From UBA8389 sp035719105 (GTDB taxonomy: Bacteria; Bacteroidota; Bacteroidia; Bacteroidales; UBA1402), in contig DASTGN010000003.1 of the NCBI GenBank assembly GCA_035719105.1, forward strand, positions 124,001 to 188,000: 64,000 nt of DNA, written 5' to 3'. The position numbers were made by a program, and so were the translations under genes. Numbering within the stretch: the first letter of the stretch is position 1; each line of letters begins with the position of its first letter. The notes beneath the pieces were generated by a model. It was not told where the DNA came from and searched no databases. It saw nothing but the letters and a program-made list of their open reading frames with translations. Below, piece after piece: positions 31,850-40,255 of the stretch.

Positions 31850-32833
31850 TTATGGAAGACGACGTAAGATGGTGTTTCTTAATAAGATTTCAAGGAGCAA
31901 CAACAAGAGTGCTCCAATTGCGAATACCCTATATTCCTCATGTTTTTTACTATATTCGTGCACATTCATCTTCGTTTTTTCCAACTGGTCAATTTTTTGA
32001 TAGATGCTGCTCAGGCTGTTTGTACTGGTTGCCCGATAGAACTCGCCTCCTGTTGTTTGGGCAATTTGACGAAGTGGTGGCTCATCAATATCAACATCAA
32101 TGTTTTGATATTGCACACCATAAGCTGTTTGGAAAGGATACGGTGCTTTCCCTTTACGACCTACACCAATGGTATACACGCGTATTCCGAATGTTTTAGC
32201 TATTTCGGCTGCAGTGATGGGATCGATGTCACCCCTATTGTTGGAACCATCAGTCAATAAGATGATGACTTTGGATTTGGCTTGGGAATCCTTGATCCGG
32301 TTTACAGCGTTGGCTAAGCCAAGACCGATGGCTGTTCCATCTTCGATCAACCCACTTTTAATACTGCCAAAAAGGTTGAGCAACACAGTATGGTCAGTAG
32401 TCAAGGGACATTGCGTAAAACTTTCAGCCGAAAACAAAACCAAGCCAATGTTGTCGTTTGGACGACCGGATATAAAATTGGATGCCACTTTCTTAGCTGC
32501 TTCCAACCGATTGGGTCGAAGGTCTTCGGCCAACATACTGCTGGAAATATCCAACGCGATGACAATGTCGATTCCTTCGGTGGTAACATTCTGAAAGCTA
32601 TTGGACGATTGGGGTCTGCAAAGAACGATTACCAGCAATGCAAAAACCAACATCCTTAGGGCAAAGGGAACATGTTCCAGTCGATTCTTCCAAGAGCGTT
32701 TCAACCCTTCGAATGCAAAACTATTGGATACCTGTAAGGTGGCATGGCGGTTTTTTCTGCGAAGGACATACCAAGCAACTGCCGGTATGATCAACAGCAG
32801 CAAATACAGATAATATGGATTGGCTAACGTCAT
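31850..32833 (-). CDS. batA: BatA: von Willebrand A membrane protein
   Basis: 327-aa inner-membrane VWA protein. MTLANPYYLYLLLLIIPAVA opens the first helix, a second helix ends near residue 78, and the MIDAS ALDISSSMLAED follows at about residue 93. ILLTDGSNNRGD is the third metal-binding part, and a C-terminal helix (FAIGALLLLLLEILL) closes the protein. Its start overlaps the end of the upstream membrane protein gene by four bases. Confidence 0.92.
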   Translation of the reverse strand: MTLANPYYLYLLLLIIPAVAWYVLRRKNRHATLQVSNSFAFEGLKRSWKNRLEHVPFALRMLVFALLVIVLCRPQSSNSFQNVTTEGIDIVIALDISSSMLAEDLRPNRLEAAKKVASNFISGRPNDNIGLVLFSAESFTQCPLTTDHTVLLNLFGSIKSGLIEDGTAIGLGLANAVNRIKDSQAKSKVIILLTDGSNNRGDIDPITAAEIAKTFGIRVYTIGVGRKGKAPYPFQTAYGVQYQNIDVDIDEPPLRQIAQTTGGEFYRATSTNSLSSIYQKIDQLEKTKMNVHEYSKKHEEYRVFAIGALLLLLLEILLRNTILRRLP

Positions 32834-33858
32834 TTGGGCATGTATTTATGGAGGTCACTCGAATCATCAACCTGTGATTCGTGCTCGTTTTCAGGGGCAT
32901 CCTTGATCAATTCTTCTTTTTGCTCATCAAGAGTCTTCACTTCTTCCAACTTGGTTTGATTGACAAACAAATAGGAGTTCATGATGCTGAGTTCATTCTC
33001 GCTTTCCAACGGTTCGATCTTGGCAAATTTGACCAAGTCAGCCAGTCGTAGGATCTGACTCAGATTCTGATAGACGGATTGGGTTGATTTGTCTCGTTTG
33101 AACAGCGTCAGTATTTCTTCCGTGGTCATTTCCAATGCATTGAACTGGAATCGGCGCTCAATGTATTTTCGTAGAATGTCTGTCAATTCGGTGTAATACT
33201 TTTTGTTTTTACCGGATTTCCAGATTTTTTCTGCTTTCAGACGATCGAGTTCCATGATGGCTACCACATGAGGTGGCAATAACAATTCAGACGAAATGGA
33301 TGATTCTTTTAACCTCGGGTACTTCTTACGAAGGTAAAACCATATGATCAGCAAAATCAATCCATAAAGCAAAAGAAACAGAATGGTTTCAAACAAATAG
33401 TCGCTGAGTACAAGCGGTGGTTGTTGAACGCCTTTTATGTCGAAAAACTCCAACTTGGTGGTGTCCACTTCATAGGTCAATATTTTGATAGCCAAATTAT
33501 TACTTTCGACGGTATCGTTTCCTGCCAAAATTTTAACTGGAGGAATATAGTATAGACCTGTATCGAACGAAGTAACCAAATAATCGGTTTTCAATTCTAT
33601 TCGTTCGTTATTGATGCTGATGGTATCTAATTTTCCACGATTTAGAATTTCCAATCCATTTACCAACGTGTCTCCAGGAAAAGTCGGTAAAACATACCGC
33701 ATCGAAACCGGCCCTGAAACCTCAACGTGGTAAAGGGTTTGCTCACCGATCATCAAGGAACTGGAATCAATGGTGGTTCTCACGCTGACCCGTTGTTGCG
33801 CCTGAAGCGCAGTAAGCGTCAGGATCATTCCCAGCAATACGAGCGTTTTCTTAAACAT
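32830..33858 (-). CDS. Bat-operon membrane protein, 342 aa
   Basis: Single-pass envelope protein always found between DUF58 and batA in Bacteroidota. It has a signal peptide (LVLLGMILTLTALQAQQ) and a periplasmic beta-rich region with ILNRGKLDTISINNERIELK. One membrane helix, FLLLYGLILLIIWFYL, lies near residue 175. The cytosolic part has YYTELTDILRKYIERRFQFN and the helix MTTEEILTLFKRD, a layout like DUF4381. The acidic C terminus ends SSDLHKYMPK. It starts one base after the DUF58 gene ends. Confidence 0.8.
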   Translation of the reverse strand: MFKKTLVLLGMILTLTALQAQQRVSVRTTIDSSSLMIGEQTLYHVEVSGPVSMRYVLPTFPGDTLVNGLEILNRGKLDTISINNERIELKTDYLVTSFDTGLYYIPPVKILAGNDTVESNNLAIKILTYEVDTTKLEFFDIKGVQQPPLVLSDYLFETILFLLLYGLILLIIWFYLRKKYPRLKESSISSELLLPPHVVAIMELDRLKAEKIWKSGKNKKYYTELTDILRKYIERRFQFNALEMTTEEILTLFKRDKSTQSVYQNLSQILRLADLVKFAKIEPLESENELSIMNSYLFVNQTKLEEVKTLDEQKEELIKDAPENEHESQVDDSSDLHKYMPK

Positions 33859-33859
33859 A

Positions 33860-34729
33860 TTAATTTCGGAGATTGAACAGGTTCATCAGAGCTTTAACAT
33901 AGTCCTGATCGGTAGAAACGGAAATCGAATCTACATTGCTTTTTTGAAAAGTATCCAGTAGGGCTTCTTGCTGTTTTTCCCACCAACGGCGGTATGTAGC
34001 ACGAACTTTGGCTGAGGAAGTGTCGACTTGACGCTCCTCCCCTGTTTCTGCATCCTTGATTTGAATTAATCCGACAGAAGGTAAATCCGTTTCACGTTTG
34101 TCATAAACCTGAATGGCCACGATGTCGTGTTTTCGATTGGCGATGGTCAGGTCGGTCTGAAAACTTTTCGAATCGATAAAGTCGGACAATACAAAGGCAG
34201 TACAGCGTTTTTTGATGACGCTGGTCATGTATTTCAAGGCGCCGCTTAAATCGGTTTTCGAATTTTCGGGCTGAAAATCAATCAGTTCACGAATAATGAA
34301 CAAGATATGTTTCTTTCCTTTCTTAGGCGGAATGAATTTCTCCAGTTTATCCGAAAAAAAGATGACACCGATTTTATCATTGTTTTGGATGGCAGAAAAG
34401 GCCAGTGTAGCTGCCATTTCTGTTATCATGCTTTGTTTTAATTGATGATTGGAGCCAAACATGCGGCTGCCCGACACGTCAATCAACAACATCACGGTCA
34501 TTTCTCGTTCTTCTTCAAAAATTTTGACATAAGGATGGTTGAAGCGTGCCGTCACGTTCCAGTCTATGCTACGGATATCATCGCCGAACTGGTATTCCCG
34601 TACTTCCGAAAAGGCCATCCCTTTACCTTTAAAGGCAGTGTGGTATTGGCCGGCGAAAATGTTTTGAGAAAGACCTCGGCTTTTAATTTCTATCCGTCGG
34701 ACGCGTTTCAGTAGATCGCTGGTTTCCAT
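33860..34729 (-). CDS. DUF58 domain protein
   Basis: Cytosolic VWA-like protein that partners MoxR ATPases. The 289-aa protein begins METSDLLKRVRRIEIKSRGL. The DUF58 signature appears as GMAFSEVREYQFGDDIRSID followed by WNVTARFNHPY, and a degenerate VWA strand as MLLIDVSGSRMFG. I use the ATG at 34729; a TTG at 34738 is also open. It follows moxR after nine bases. It probably works with MoxR as a chaperone-like unit for the Bat complex, an inference from family context. Confidence 0.92.
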   Translation of the reverse strand: METSDLLKRVRRIEIKSRGLSQNIFAGQYHTAFKGKGMAFSEVREYQFGDDIRSIDWNVTARFNHPYVKIFEEEREMTVMLLIDVSGSRMFGSNHQLKQSMITEMAATLAFSAIQNNDKIGVIFFSDKLEKFIPPKKGKKHILFIIRELIDFQPENSKTDLSGALKYMTSVIKKRCTAFVLSDFIDSKSFQTDLTIANRKHDIVAIQVYDKRETDLPSVGLIQIKDAETGEERQVDTSSAKVRATYRRWWEKQQEALLDTFQKSNVDSISVSTDQDYVKALMNLFNLRN

Positions 34730-34738
34730 GCTCAACAA

Positions 34739-35734
34739 TTAGGGTACTTCGACCGCATTCAAAATTTCGCTGATGATTTCTTCACTCGTCAGGTTGTTGG
34801 CTTCGGCTTCGTAACTTAAACCAATTCGATGGCGCAGAACATCGTGGCAAACCGCACGTACATCTTCTGGAATGACGTAGCCACGACGCTTGATGAATGC
34901 ATAGGAACGGGCAGCCAACGCCAAATTGATGGAAGCGCGGGGAGAACCACCAAAGGAAATCATGTCCTGCAGGTTTTTCAAACCGTATTCAGCTGGGTAT
35001 CGGGTAGCAAAAACGATGTCTACAATGTAACGTTCTATTTTCTCGTCCATATAAACCTGTCGAACCACTTTGCGGGCTTCAAGAATTTCTTCAGGTTTCA
35101 AAATTGGCATAATTGGAGGCAGTTTTTCCCCAATGTTTTGACGGATAATCAGCGTTTCCTCTTCCTTTTTAGGGTAGCCGATAACGACTTTCAACATGAA
35201 TCGGTCCACCTGAGCTTCGGGCAAAGGATAGGTTCCCTCTTGTTCGATGGGGTTTTGTGTAGCCATGACCAAAAAGGGTGCATCCAAATCGTAGGTATTG
35301 TTGCTGATGGTGACCTGGCGTTCCTGCATGGCTTCGAGCAGAGCACTCTGTACTTTGGCTGGGGCACGGTTGATTTCATCCGCCAAAATGAAATTGGCAA
35401 AAATAGGCCCTTTCTTGACAGCGAATTCTTCTTTCTTCTGGCTATAAATCATGGTTCCTACTACGTCGGCAGGCAATAAGTCGGGAGTGAACTGAATACG
35501 GCTGTATTTAGCATCAATGAGGGATGCCAAGCTCTTGATGGCCAATGTTTTTGCAAGTCCGGGAACCCCTTCCAACAAAATATGACCGTCTGACAGCAAG
35601 CCGATTAACAACGATTCCACCAAATGTTTTTGACCGACAATGACTTTCTCCATTCCAAGATTGATCATGTCTACAAACGAACTTTTCTTTTCGATCAGTG
35701 CGTTCAGTTCCCGAATGTCTATGGTTTGACTCAT
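34739..35734 (-). CDS. moxR: MoxR-family AAA ATPase
   Basis: 331-aa AAA+ ATPase that opens the bat operon. Walker A is LEGVPGLAKTLA (about residues 53-64), Walker B FILADEINRAPAKVQ (about 115-129), sensor 1 MATQNPIEQEGTYPLPEAQ, and the lid domain has SFGGSPRASINLALAARSYA. Length and motifs are normal. Promoter -7 at 35784 and the terminator of the previous transcript lie just upstream. The operon runs on for eight more genes to the PAP2 phosphatase. Confidence 0.93.
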   Translation of the reverse strand: MSQTIDIRELNALIEKKSSFVDMINLGMEKVIVGQKHLVESLLIGLLSDGHILLEGVPGLAKTLAIKSLASLIDAKYSRIQFTPDLLPADVVGTMIYSQKKEEFAVKKGPIFANFILADEINRAPAKVQSALLEAMQERQVTISNNTYDLDAPFLVMATQNPIEQEGTYPLPEAQVDRFMLKVVIGYPKKEEETLIIRQNIGEKLPPIMPILKPEEILEARKVVRQVYMDEKIERYIVDIVFATRYPAEYGLKNLQDMISFGGSPRASINLALAARSYAFIKRRGYVIPEDVRAVCHDVLRHRIGLSYEAEANNLTSEEIISEILNAVEVP

Positions 35735-35783
35735 GTAACTGTAATTATTGATTAATGATACTTGCGTTTTTATTTAAGCACTG

Positions 35784-35791
35784 CAAAATTA
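35784..35791 (-). promoter_or_regulatory. -7 element of the moxR-bat operon
   Basis: The minus strand reads TAATTTTG, an exact TAnnTTTG, with a weak -33. It directly follows the T-tract of the HU-LysM terminator, so termination and initiation share sequence. The leader would be about 43 bases. Confidence 0.5.
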
Positions 35792-35795
35792 AAAA

Positions 35796-35847
35796 GGATA
35801 GACTTCATTTTAACAGTCAGACCCGTTAAAAATAATTAAGCCTATCC
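35796..35847 (-). terminator. Long terminator hairpin after the HU-LysM gene
   Basis: GGATAG at 35796-35801 pairs with CTATCC at 35842-35847, TTTTAAC (35808-35814) pairs with GTTAAAA, and the part between is mostly paired, giving a 52-base imperfect hairpin. On the minus strand it is followed by TTTTTAATTTTG. Confidence 0.7.
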
Positions 35848-35878
35848 CAATAATGTAGAAATAATAAGTGTTGATCCG

Positions 35879-36877
35879 CTATTTTGCTCCCAGTATTTGA
35901 AGCTGAAGGGCTTTAGCTTTGGCTATCAAGGCAGGATTCTGTGCATCGATAATCTTTGGATCGGGTTTTGGAATCCGAATGGTAGTTCCTGTTGGTACGT
36001 TGTCCGGATTTTTAATGACGCTTTTGTTGGCTTGGTAAATGTAAACCCAAAAAGCTTTGTGTCCATAATATTTTAGCGACAACAAGGTTAAACGGCTTCC
36101 AGGTTGGAGAACCACCGTTGCGAGGTCACCTGTGACTGGAGCAGCAGTTGGAGTTTTTGGCGGAGTAACTGCCTTAGCTTTAATCGGAGCTGCTGCTGGA
36201 GCGACCGTTCCTTTTTCGTTCGCAACAGTTTTAATGACGGCTTCCAAGGAATCATCGGGAGTGTCGGTGCTTTTCCCTACAGAATCCTTTTCCTCGTTCA
36301 AGGCAGCCAAATCCTGTTGCAACGTCGCGTCGGCTTCCAGTGAATCAATCAATTCAATTTCATTGATTTTAGCAGCATTTTCACGCATTCGTTGGTTGTT
36401 GGACATCCATGACCAAATTCCCAACACGGCAATTAACACAAAGAATAAAACCCACATGATGGTGGAGCGATTGATCTTTTTTGGCCGTTTCGATTCCGGT
36501 TTTTCTTCAGATAAAGGCATATGTACTTTGTTTGTTGCGACTTTTATTTCTTTACCACTTTCCAACTCCACGGGTTCAAGGTGGGCATAAGGCTGATTGA
36601 CAGCATTTTTAAGATCAGCGTCCGGAATGAAGGAAACTTTGAAGTGTTCACCAATCTCAAATTCCTCACCGGTAGAAACATTCACACTTTTTCGGGCTTC
36701 TACCAAAACAAGTTTTAAAGTACCTAAGCCGTTGATTTTTAAGATGCCATCTTCAAAAAGCCCGTCTTCTGCTATTTTGAAAAAAGCTCTGAGGAACTCA
36801 TCGGCATCTTTCTTCTTCAATTTGCCAGCTTCAGCCAGCTTGTCGGTCAAATCCTGAAGTAGCAATTTATTGTTCAT
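35879..36877 (-). CDS. HU-domain, membrane-anchored LysM protein
   Basis: A 332-aa fusion. Residues 1 to about 92 are an HU/IHF-type DNA-binding domain (GILKINGLGTLKLVLVEARK and VNVSTGEEFEIGEHFKVSF). After a charged linker there is one membrane helix (about 139-157, IMWVLFFVLIAVLGIWSWM), then an Ala/Pro/Thr-rich segment. A LysM-like domain closes it (about 248-305, SRLTLLSLKYYGHKAFWVYI, ending TIRIPKPDP). This places DNA binding on the cytosolic side and peptidoglycan or glycan binding outside. Its start overlaps the end of the preceding HU gene by 11 bp. Fusions like this are known to me only as uncharacterised Bacteroidota proteins. Confidence 0.85.
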   Translation of the reverse strand: MNNKLLLQDLTDKLAEAGKLKKKDADEFLRAFFKIAEDGLFEDGILKINGLGTLKLVLVEARKSVNVSTGEEFEIGEHFKVSFIPDADLKNAVNQPYAHLEPVELESGKEIKVATNKVHMPLSEEKPESKRPKKINRSTIMWVLFFVLIAVLGIWSWMSNNQRMRENAAKINEIELIDSLEADATLQQDLAALNEEKDSVGKSTDTPDDSLEAVIKTVANEKGTVAPAAAPIKAKAVTPPKTPTAAPVTGDLATVVLQPGSRLTLLSLKYYGHKAFWVYIYQANKSVIKNPDNVPTGTTIRIPKPDPKIIDAQNPALIAKAKALQLQILGAK

Positions 36878-37160
36878 GAACGGTGTAGTTTTTAATTTTT
36901 TCTTTCATGGTGGTTCCTGCCTTGAAACTGGCGACGTATTTTGGAGGAATGATCCACCGGCTGCCTGTTGACGGGTTGACCGAGATGCGTTCTTCCTTCT
37001 TTTTAACCTCAAAAGTTCCGAAGCCTTGAATAGACATGCTATCACCATCAGCAAGTATTTTTGCGATGAGTGCCGAGGTTAGGTCAAGCAGTTCACTGGC
37101 TCGATTGGCTGTGGTCGGAACCGATTGCTGAATTCTCTGAACAAGATCTTTGTTTTTCAA
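36867..37160 (-). CDS. HU-family DNA-binding protein
   Basis: 97-aa histone-like protein, MKNKDLVQRIQQSVPTTANR at the start. The family signature is seen in GFGTFEVKKKEERISVNPST and WIIPPKYVASFKAG, which replace the more usual GRNPQTG-type arm, so it is a divergent HU of the Bacteroidota kind. It has a perfect consensus promoter (37196-37227) and overlaps the HU-LysM gene by 11 bp, so both are made from one transcript and may work together. Confidence 0.9.
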   Translation of the reverse strand: MKNKDLVQRIQQSVPTTANRASELLDLTSALIAKILADGDSMSIQGFGTFEVKKKEERISVNPSTGSRWIIPPKYVASFKAGTTMKEKIKNYTVHEQ

Positions 37161-37195
37161 AACGATGAATTTTAAGTGGTTGCAGCTATATCAGC

Positions 37196-37227
37196 CAAAA
37201 TTAAGCATTATTCCAACATTTTGCAAA
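37196..37227 (-). promoter_or_regulatory. Promoter of the HU / HU-LysM operon
   Basis: On the minus strand TTTG (37227-37224), 20 bp, TAATTTTG (37203-37196) is an exact consensus. Transcription would begin near 37189, 29 bases before the HU start. Confidence 0.75.
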
Positions 37228-37228
37228 C

Positions 37229-37268
37229 AAAAAAAGAATCATCCCAAAAGCATTTTTTGAGATGATCC
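37229..37268 (-). terminator. Terminator of ppdK
   Basis: On the minus strand ATCATCTCAAAA pairs with TTTTGGGATGAT (one G-U pair), followed by TCTTTTTTTG. It lies between ppdK and the HU promoter. Confidence 0.8.
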
Positions 37269-37326
37269 CTTTACAATATATTCGATTTTCAGTTGAAAGT
37301 CAAGTTGTTGACTTCCCCTTGAACGT

Positions 37327-40044
37327 TTATCGCAGAGCGGCTTGTGCGGCTGCCAAGCGTGCAATAGGTACGCGGAAAGGTGAACAACTTACGTAATTCA
37401 ACCCTACGCGGTGACAGAATTCAACAGAGGATGGTTCGCCACCGTGCTCTCCGCAAATACCACACTTCAGTTCGGGACGAATGGCACGGCCTTTATCCAC
37501 TGCCATTTGAACCAATTGTCCAACTCCTTTTTGGTCGAGAACCTGGAACGGATCGACTTTCAGAATTTTCTTTTCCAGATAGGTCGGCAAGAATGAGGCG
37601 ATGTCGTCACGGCTGTAACCAAACGTCATTTGGGTCAAGTCGTTCGTACCAAAGGAGAAGAATTCGGCAGCGCTGGCAATCCGGTCGGCAGTTAGAGCTG
37701 CACGAGGAATTTCAATCATCGTACCAACTTTATAATCAATACGTTTGCCAGTTTCAGCAAACAGTTTTTCTGCGGTGGCACGAATAATTTTTTCTTGTTC
37801 CAGGAATTCATATAGAATACCGGTCAAAGGAACCATGATTTCTGGAATAGCGGTAATACCTTCGGAATGAAGTTCCAATGCTGCACCAAGGATGGCGCGA
37901 GTCTGCATTTCGGTGATTTCAGGGAACGTATTGCCCAAACGACAGCCACGATGGCCCAACATGGGATTCTGTTCCTTGAGCGATTCGATGCGCTGTTGGA
38001 TTTTCTTTAAAGGAATATTCATGATCTTAGCCAATTCTGCTTGTTCTCTTTCTTCGTGGGGAACAAACTCGTGCAAGGGTGGATCGAGCAAGCGTACGGT
38101 CACCGGCAAGTCGTGCATGACTTTGAAAATGCCCTTGAAATCGGCTTTTTGATAAGGTAAAATTTTAGCCAGTGCAATCGTGCGTCCTTCAACGGTTTCA
38201 GCCAAAATCATTTCACGCATGGCTTTAATCTTTTCACCCTCAAAGAACATGTGTTCTGTACGAGTCAAGCCAATGCCTTTGGCACCGAACTTACGCGCTA
38301 CTTCAGCGTCGTGAGGCGTATCTGCATTGGTGCGAACGCTCATACGGGTGTATTTGTCAGCCAGAGCCATCAATTCAGCGAAATCATGATCTACTTCTGC
38401 TTCCATTGTTCCAACGGCACCTAAGTAAATATCACCGGTTGAACCATTTAAAGAAATTGCGTCACCTTCTTTCAATACAAGGTCGCCCACTTCGATGGAT
38501 TTTGTGCTGTAATCGATTTTCAGGGTTCCTGCACCTGAAACGCAGCATTTGCCCATTCCACGAGCCACAACGGCTGCGTGTGAGGTCATACCTCCTCTTG
38601 CCGTTAGAATACCTTGTGCGGCAGCCATACCGGCTAAGTCTTCTGGTGAAGTTTCGATGCGGACCATGATGACTTTTTCTCCACGTGCGGCCCATTCAGA
38701 AGCATCATCTGCGTTGAAAACGATTTTTCCGGAAGCAGCACCTGGAGATGCTGCCAGCCCTTTGGCAATGACTTTGGCTCCCTTAATGGCGTTTTTGTCA
38801 AACACCGGATGCAACAATTCGTCCAATTTATTGGGTTCGACACGCAATACGGCTGTCTTTTCGTCGATCATGCCCTGATGCAACATATCCATGGCAATTT
38901 TCACCATAGCTGAACCGGTACGTTTGCCATTACGGGTTTGTAGGAACCACAGTTTGCCTTCCTGGACGGTGAATTCCATGTCCTGCATGTCTTTGTAATG
39001 GTTTTCCAGTCTGGTTTGAATGGCATCCAGTTCCTTATAAATAGAAGGCATGGCTTCTTCCATTGATGGATAGCTGGCTAAGCGAACTTCTTCACTGACA
39101 CCGGCCAATTTAGCCCAACGTTGTGAACCTTCTTTGGTAATTTGCTGGGGGGTGCGAATACCGGCTACAACATCCTCACCTTGTGCATTGATAAGGTATT
39201 CGCCGATGAACAGGTCTTCGCCCGTGGCTGCGTCGCGAGAAAAGCAAACACCAGTGGCAGAGGTTTGTCCCATATTGCCGAAGACCATGGCTTGAACGGT
39301 TACGGCTGTACCCCATTCAGCAGGAATGCCTTCCATCTTGCGATAAAGAATGGCACGTTCGTTCATCCAACTGTCAAAGACGGAGCAAACGGCTCCCCAA
39401 AGCTGATCGTAGGAACTTTCCGGAAAATCGTGGCCGGTTTGCTTCTTAACTGCAGCTTTGAATTTAGTTACCATGACTTTCAAATCATCCACAGACAATT
39501 CGGTATCCAATTGAACCCCTTTTTCTTTCTTGATGTGTTCAATGATTTCTTCAAAAGGATCCATATCGTTTTTATTTTCAGGCTTCATGCCTAATACCAC
39601 GTCACCATACATTTGAACAAAGCGGCGATAAGAATCCCAGGCAAAGCGAGCATTGCCTGTTTTACGTGTAAGTCCTTCAACAACAGCATCATTCAAACCC
39701 AGATTTAAAATGGTGTCCATCATACCGGGCATGGATGCACGTGCACCGGAACGAACGGAAACCAAAAGTGGATTTTCAACATCGCCGAATTTAGAATTCA
39801 TCAGTACTTCCACTCCTTGAATGGCTGACTCGACTTCTGCCTTTAAAAGGGCAATAACTTCCTGTTTTCCAACATTATAGTATTCGGAACAAACATCGGT
39901 GGTGATGGTAAAGCCCGGAGGAACGGGAACTCCGATCAAATTCATTTCAGCCAAATTGGCACCTTTACCTCCTAGAAGGTTTTTCATGGTTGCTTTACCT
40001 TCGGCATGCCCGTTTCCAAAGGTGTAGACTCTTTTTGTTGTCAT
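37327..40044 (-). CDS. ppdK: Pyruvate, phosphate dikinase
   Basis: Interconverts pyruvate, ATP and phosphate with phosphoenolpyruvate, AMP and PPi, common in anaerobes. The 905-aa protein has the N-terminal ATP-grasp part (GGKGANLAEMNLIGVPVPPG). The phosphohistidine domain carries GGMTSHAAVVARGMGKCCVS with the catalytic histidine, and the C-terminal TIM barrel ends with CGICGEHGGEPSS holding the catalytic cysteine. Full length, no breaks. A strong -7 and a downstream terminator suggest a single-gene unit. With the Kor enzyme it fits a PEP-pyruvate based anaerobic metabolism, by inference. Confidence 0.96.
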   Translation of the reverse strand: MTTKRVYTFGNGHAEGKATMKNLLGGKGANLAEMNLIGVPVPPGFTITTDVCSEYYNVGKQEVIALLKAEVESAIQGVEVLMNSKFGDVENPLLVSVRSGARASMPGMMDTILNLGLNDAVVEGLTRKTGNARFAWDSYRRFVQMYGDVVLGMKPENKNDMDPFEEIIEHIKKEKGVQLDTELSVDDLKVMVTKFKAAVKKQTGHDFPESSYDQLWGAVCSVFDSWMNERAILYRKMEGIPAEWGTAVTVQAMVFGNMGQTSATGVCFSRDAATGEDLFIGEYLINAQGEDVVAGIRTPQQITKEGSQRWAKLAGVSEEVRLASYPSMEEAMPSIYKELDAIQTRLENHYKDMQDMEFTVQEGKLWFLQTRNGKRTGSAMVKIAMDMLHQGMIDEKTAVLRVEPNKLDELLHPVFDKNAIKGAKVIAKGLAASPGAASGKIVFNADDASEWAARGEKVIMVRIETSPEDLAGMAAAQGILTARGGMTSHAAVVARGMGKCCVSGAGTLKIDYSTKSIEVGDLVLKEGDAISLNGSTGDIYLGAVGTMEAEVDHDFAELMALADKYTRMSVRTNADTPHDAEVARKFGAKGIGLTRTEHMFFEGEKIKAMREMILAETVEGRTIALAKILPYQKADFKGIFKVMHDLPVTVRLLDPPLHEFVPHEEREQAELAKIMNIPLKKIQQRIESLKEQNPMLGHRGCRLGNTFPEITEMQTRAILGAALELHSEGITAIPEIMVPLTGILYEFLEQEKIIRATAEKLFAETGKRIDYKVGTMIEIPRAALTADRIASAAEFFSFGTNDLTQMTFGYSRDDIASFLPTYLEKKILKVDPFQVLDQKGVGQLVQMAVDKGRAIRPELKCGICGEHGGEPSSVEFCHRVGLNYVSCSPFRVPIARLAAAQAALR

Positions 40045-40094
40045 TCGTGTCTTAGATTTATGTGATAAATAATGAATTGTAATTGTGAGATACG

Positions 40095-40127
40095 CAAATG
40101 TAAAAAAAAAGCTTTTGAACGTGCTAA
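40095..40127 (-). promoter_or_regulatory. Promoter of ppdK
   Basis: On the minus strand TACATTTG (40102-40095) is an exact -7. TTAG (40127-40124), 21 bp upstream, is a poor -33. The leader would be about 44 bases. Confidence 0.5.
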
Positions 40128-40186
40128 AAATAAAACGAAAAATACGCTAAAAAACAGATTGAAAAAGAAATCTGACTGTAATTTCG

Positions 40187-40194
40187 TATTTTTG
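40187..40194 (+). promoter_or_regulatory. -7 element of rlmD
   Basis: TATTTTTG is an exact TAnnTTTG; no TTTG is found at the right distance upstream. Transcription near 40201 would leave about 55 bases before the TTG start, including a small stem ATTCGG / CCGAAT. Confidence 0.5.
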
Positions 40195-40255
40195 CAGCCT
40201 AATTCGGATAGGCATAGCCGAATAAACGTTATTAACACCCTCAAATTGTAGCATT

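Noticed and set aside
34829..35479. 216-residue plus-strand open frame
   Set aside because: It lies wholly antisense to moxR, whose AAA motifs are intact, and has no recognisable domain.
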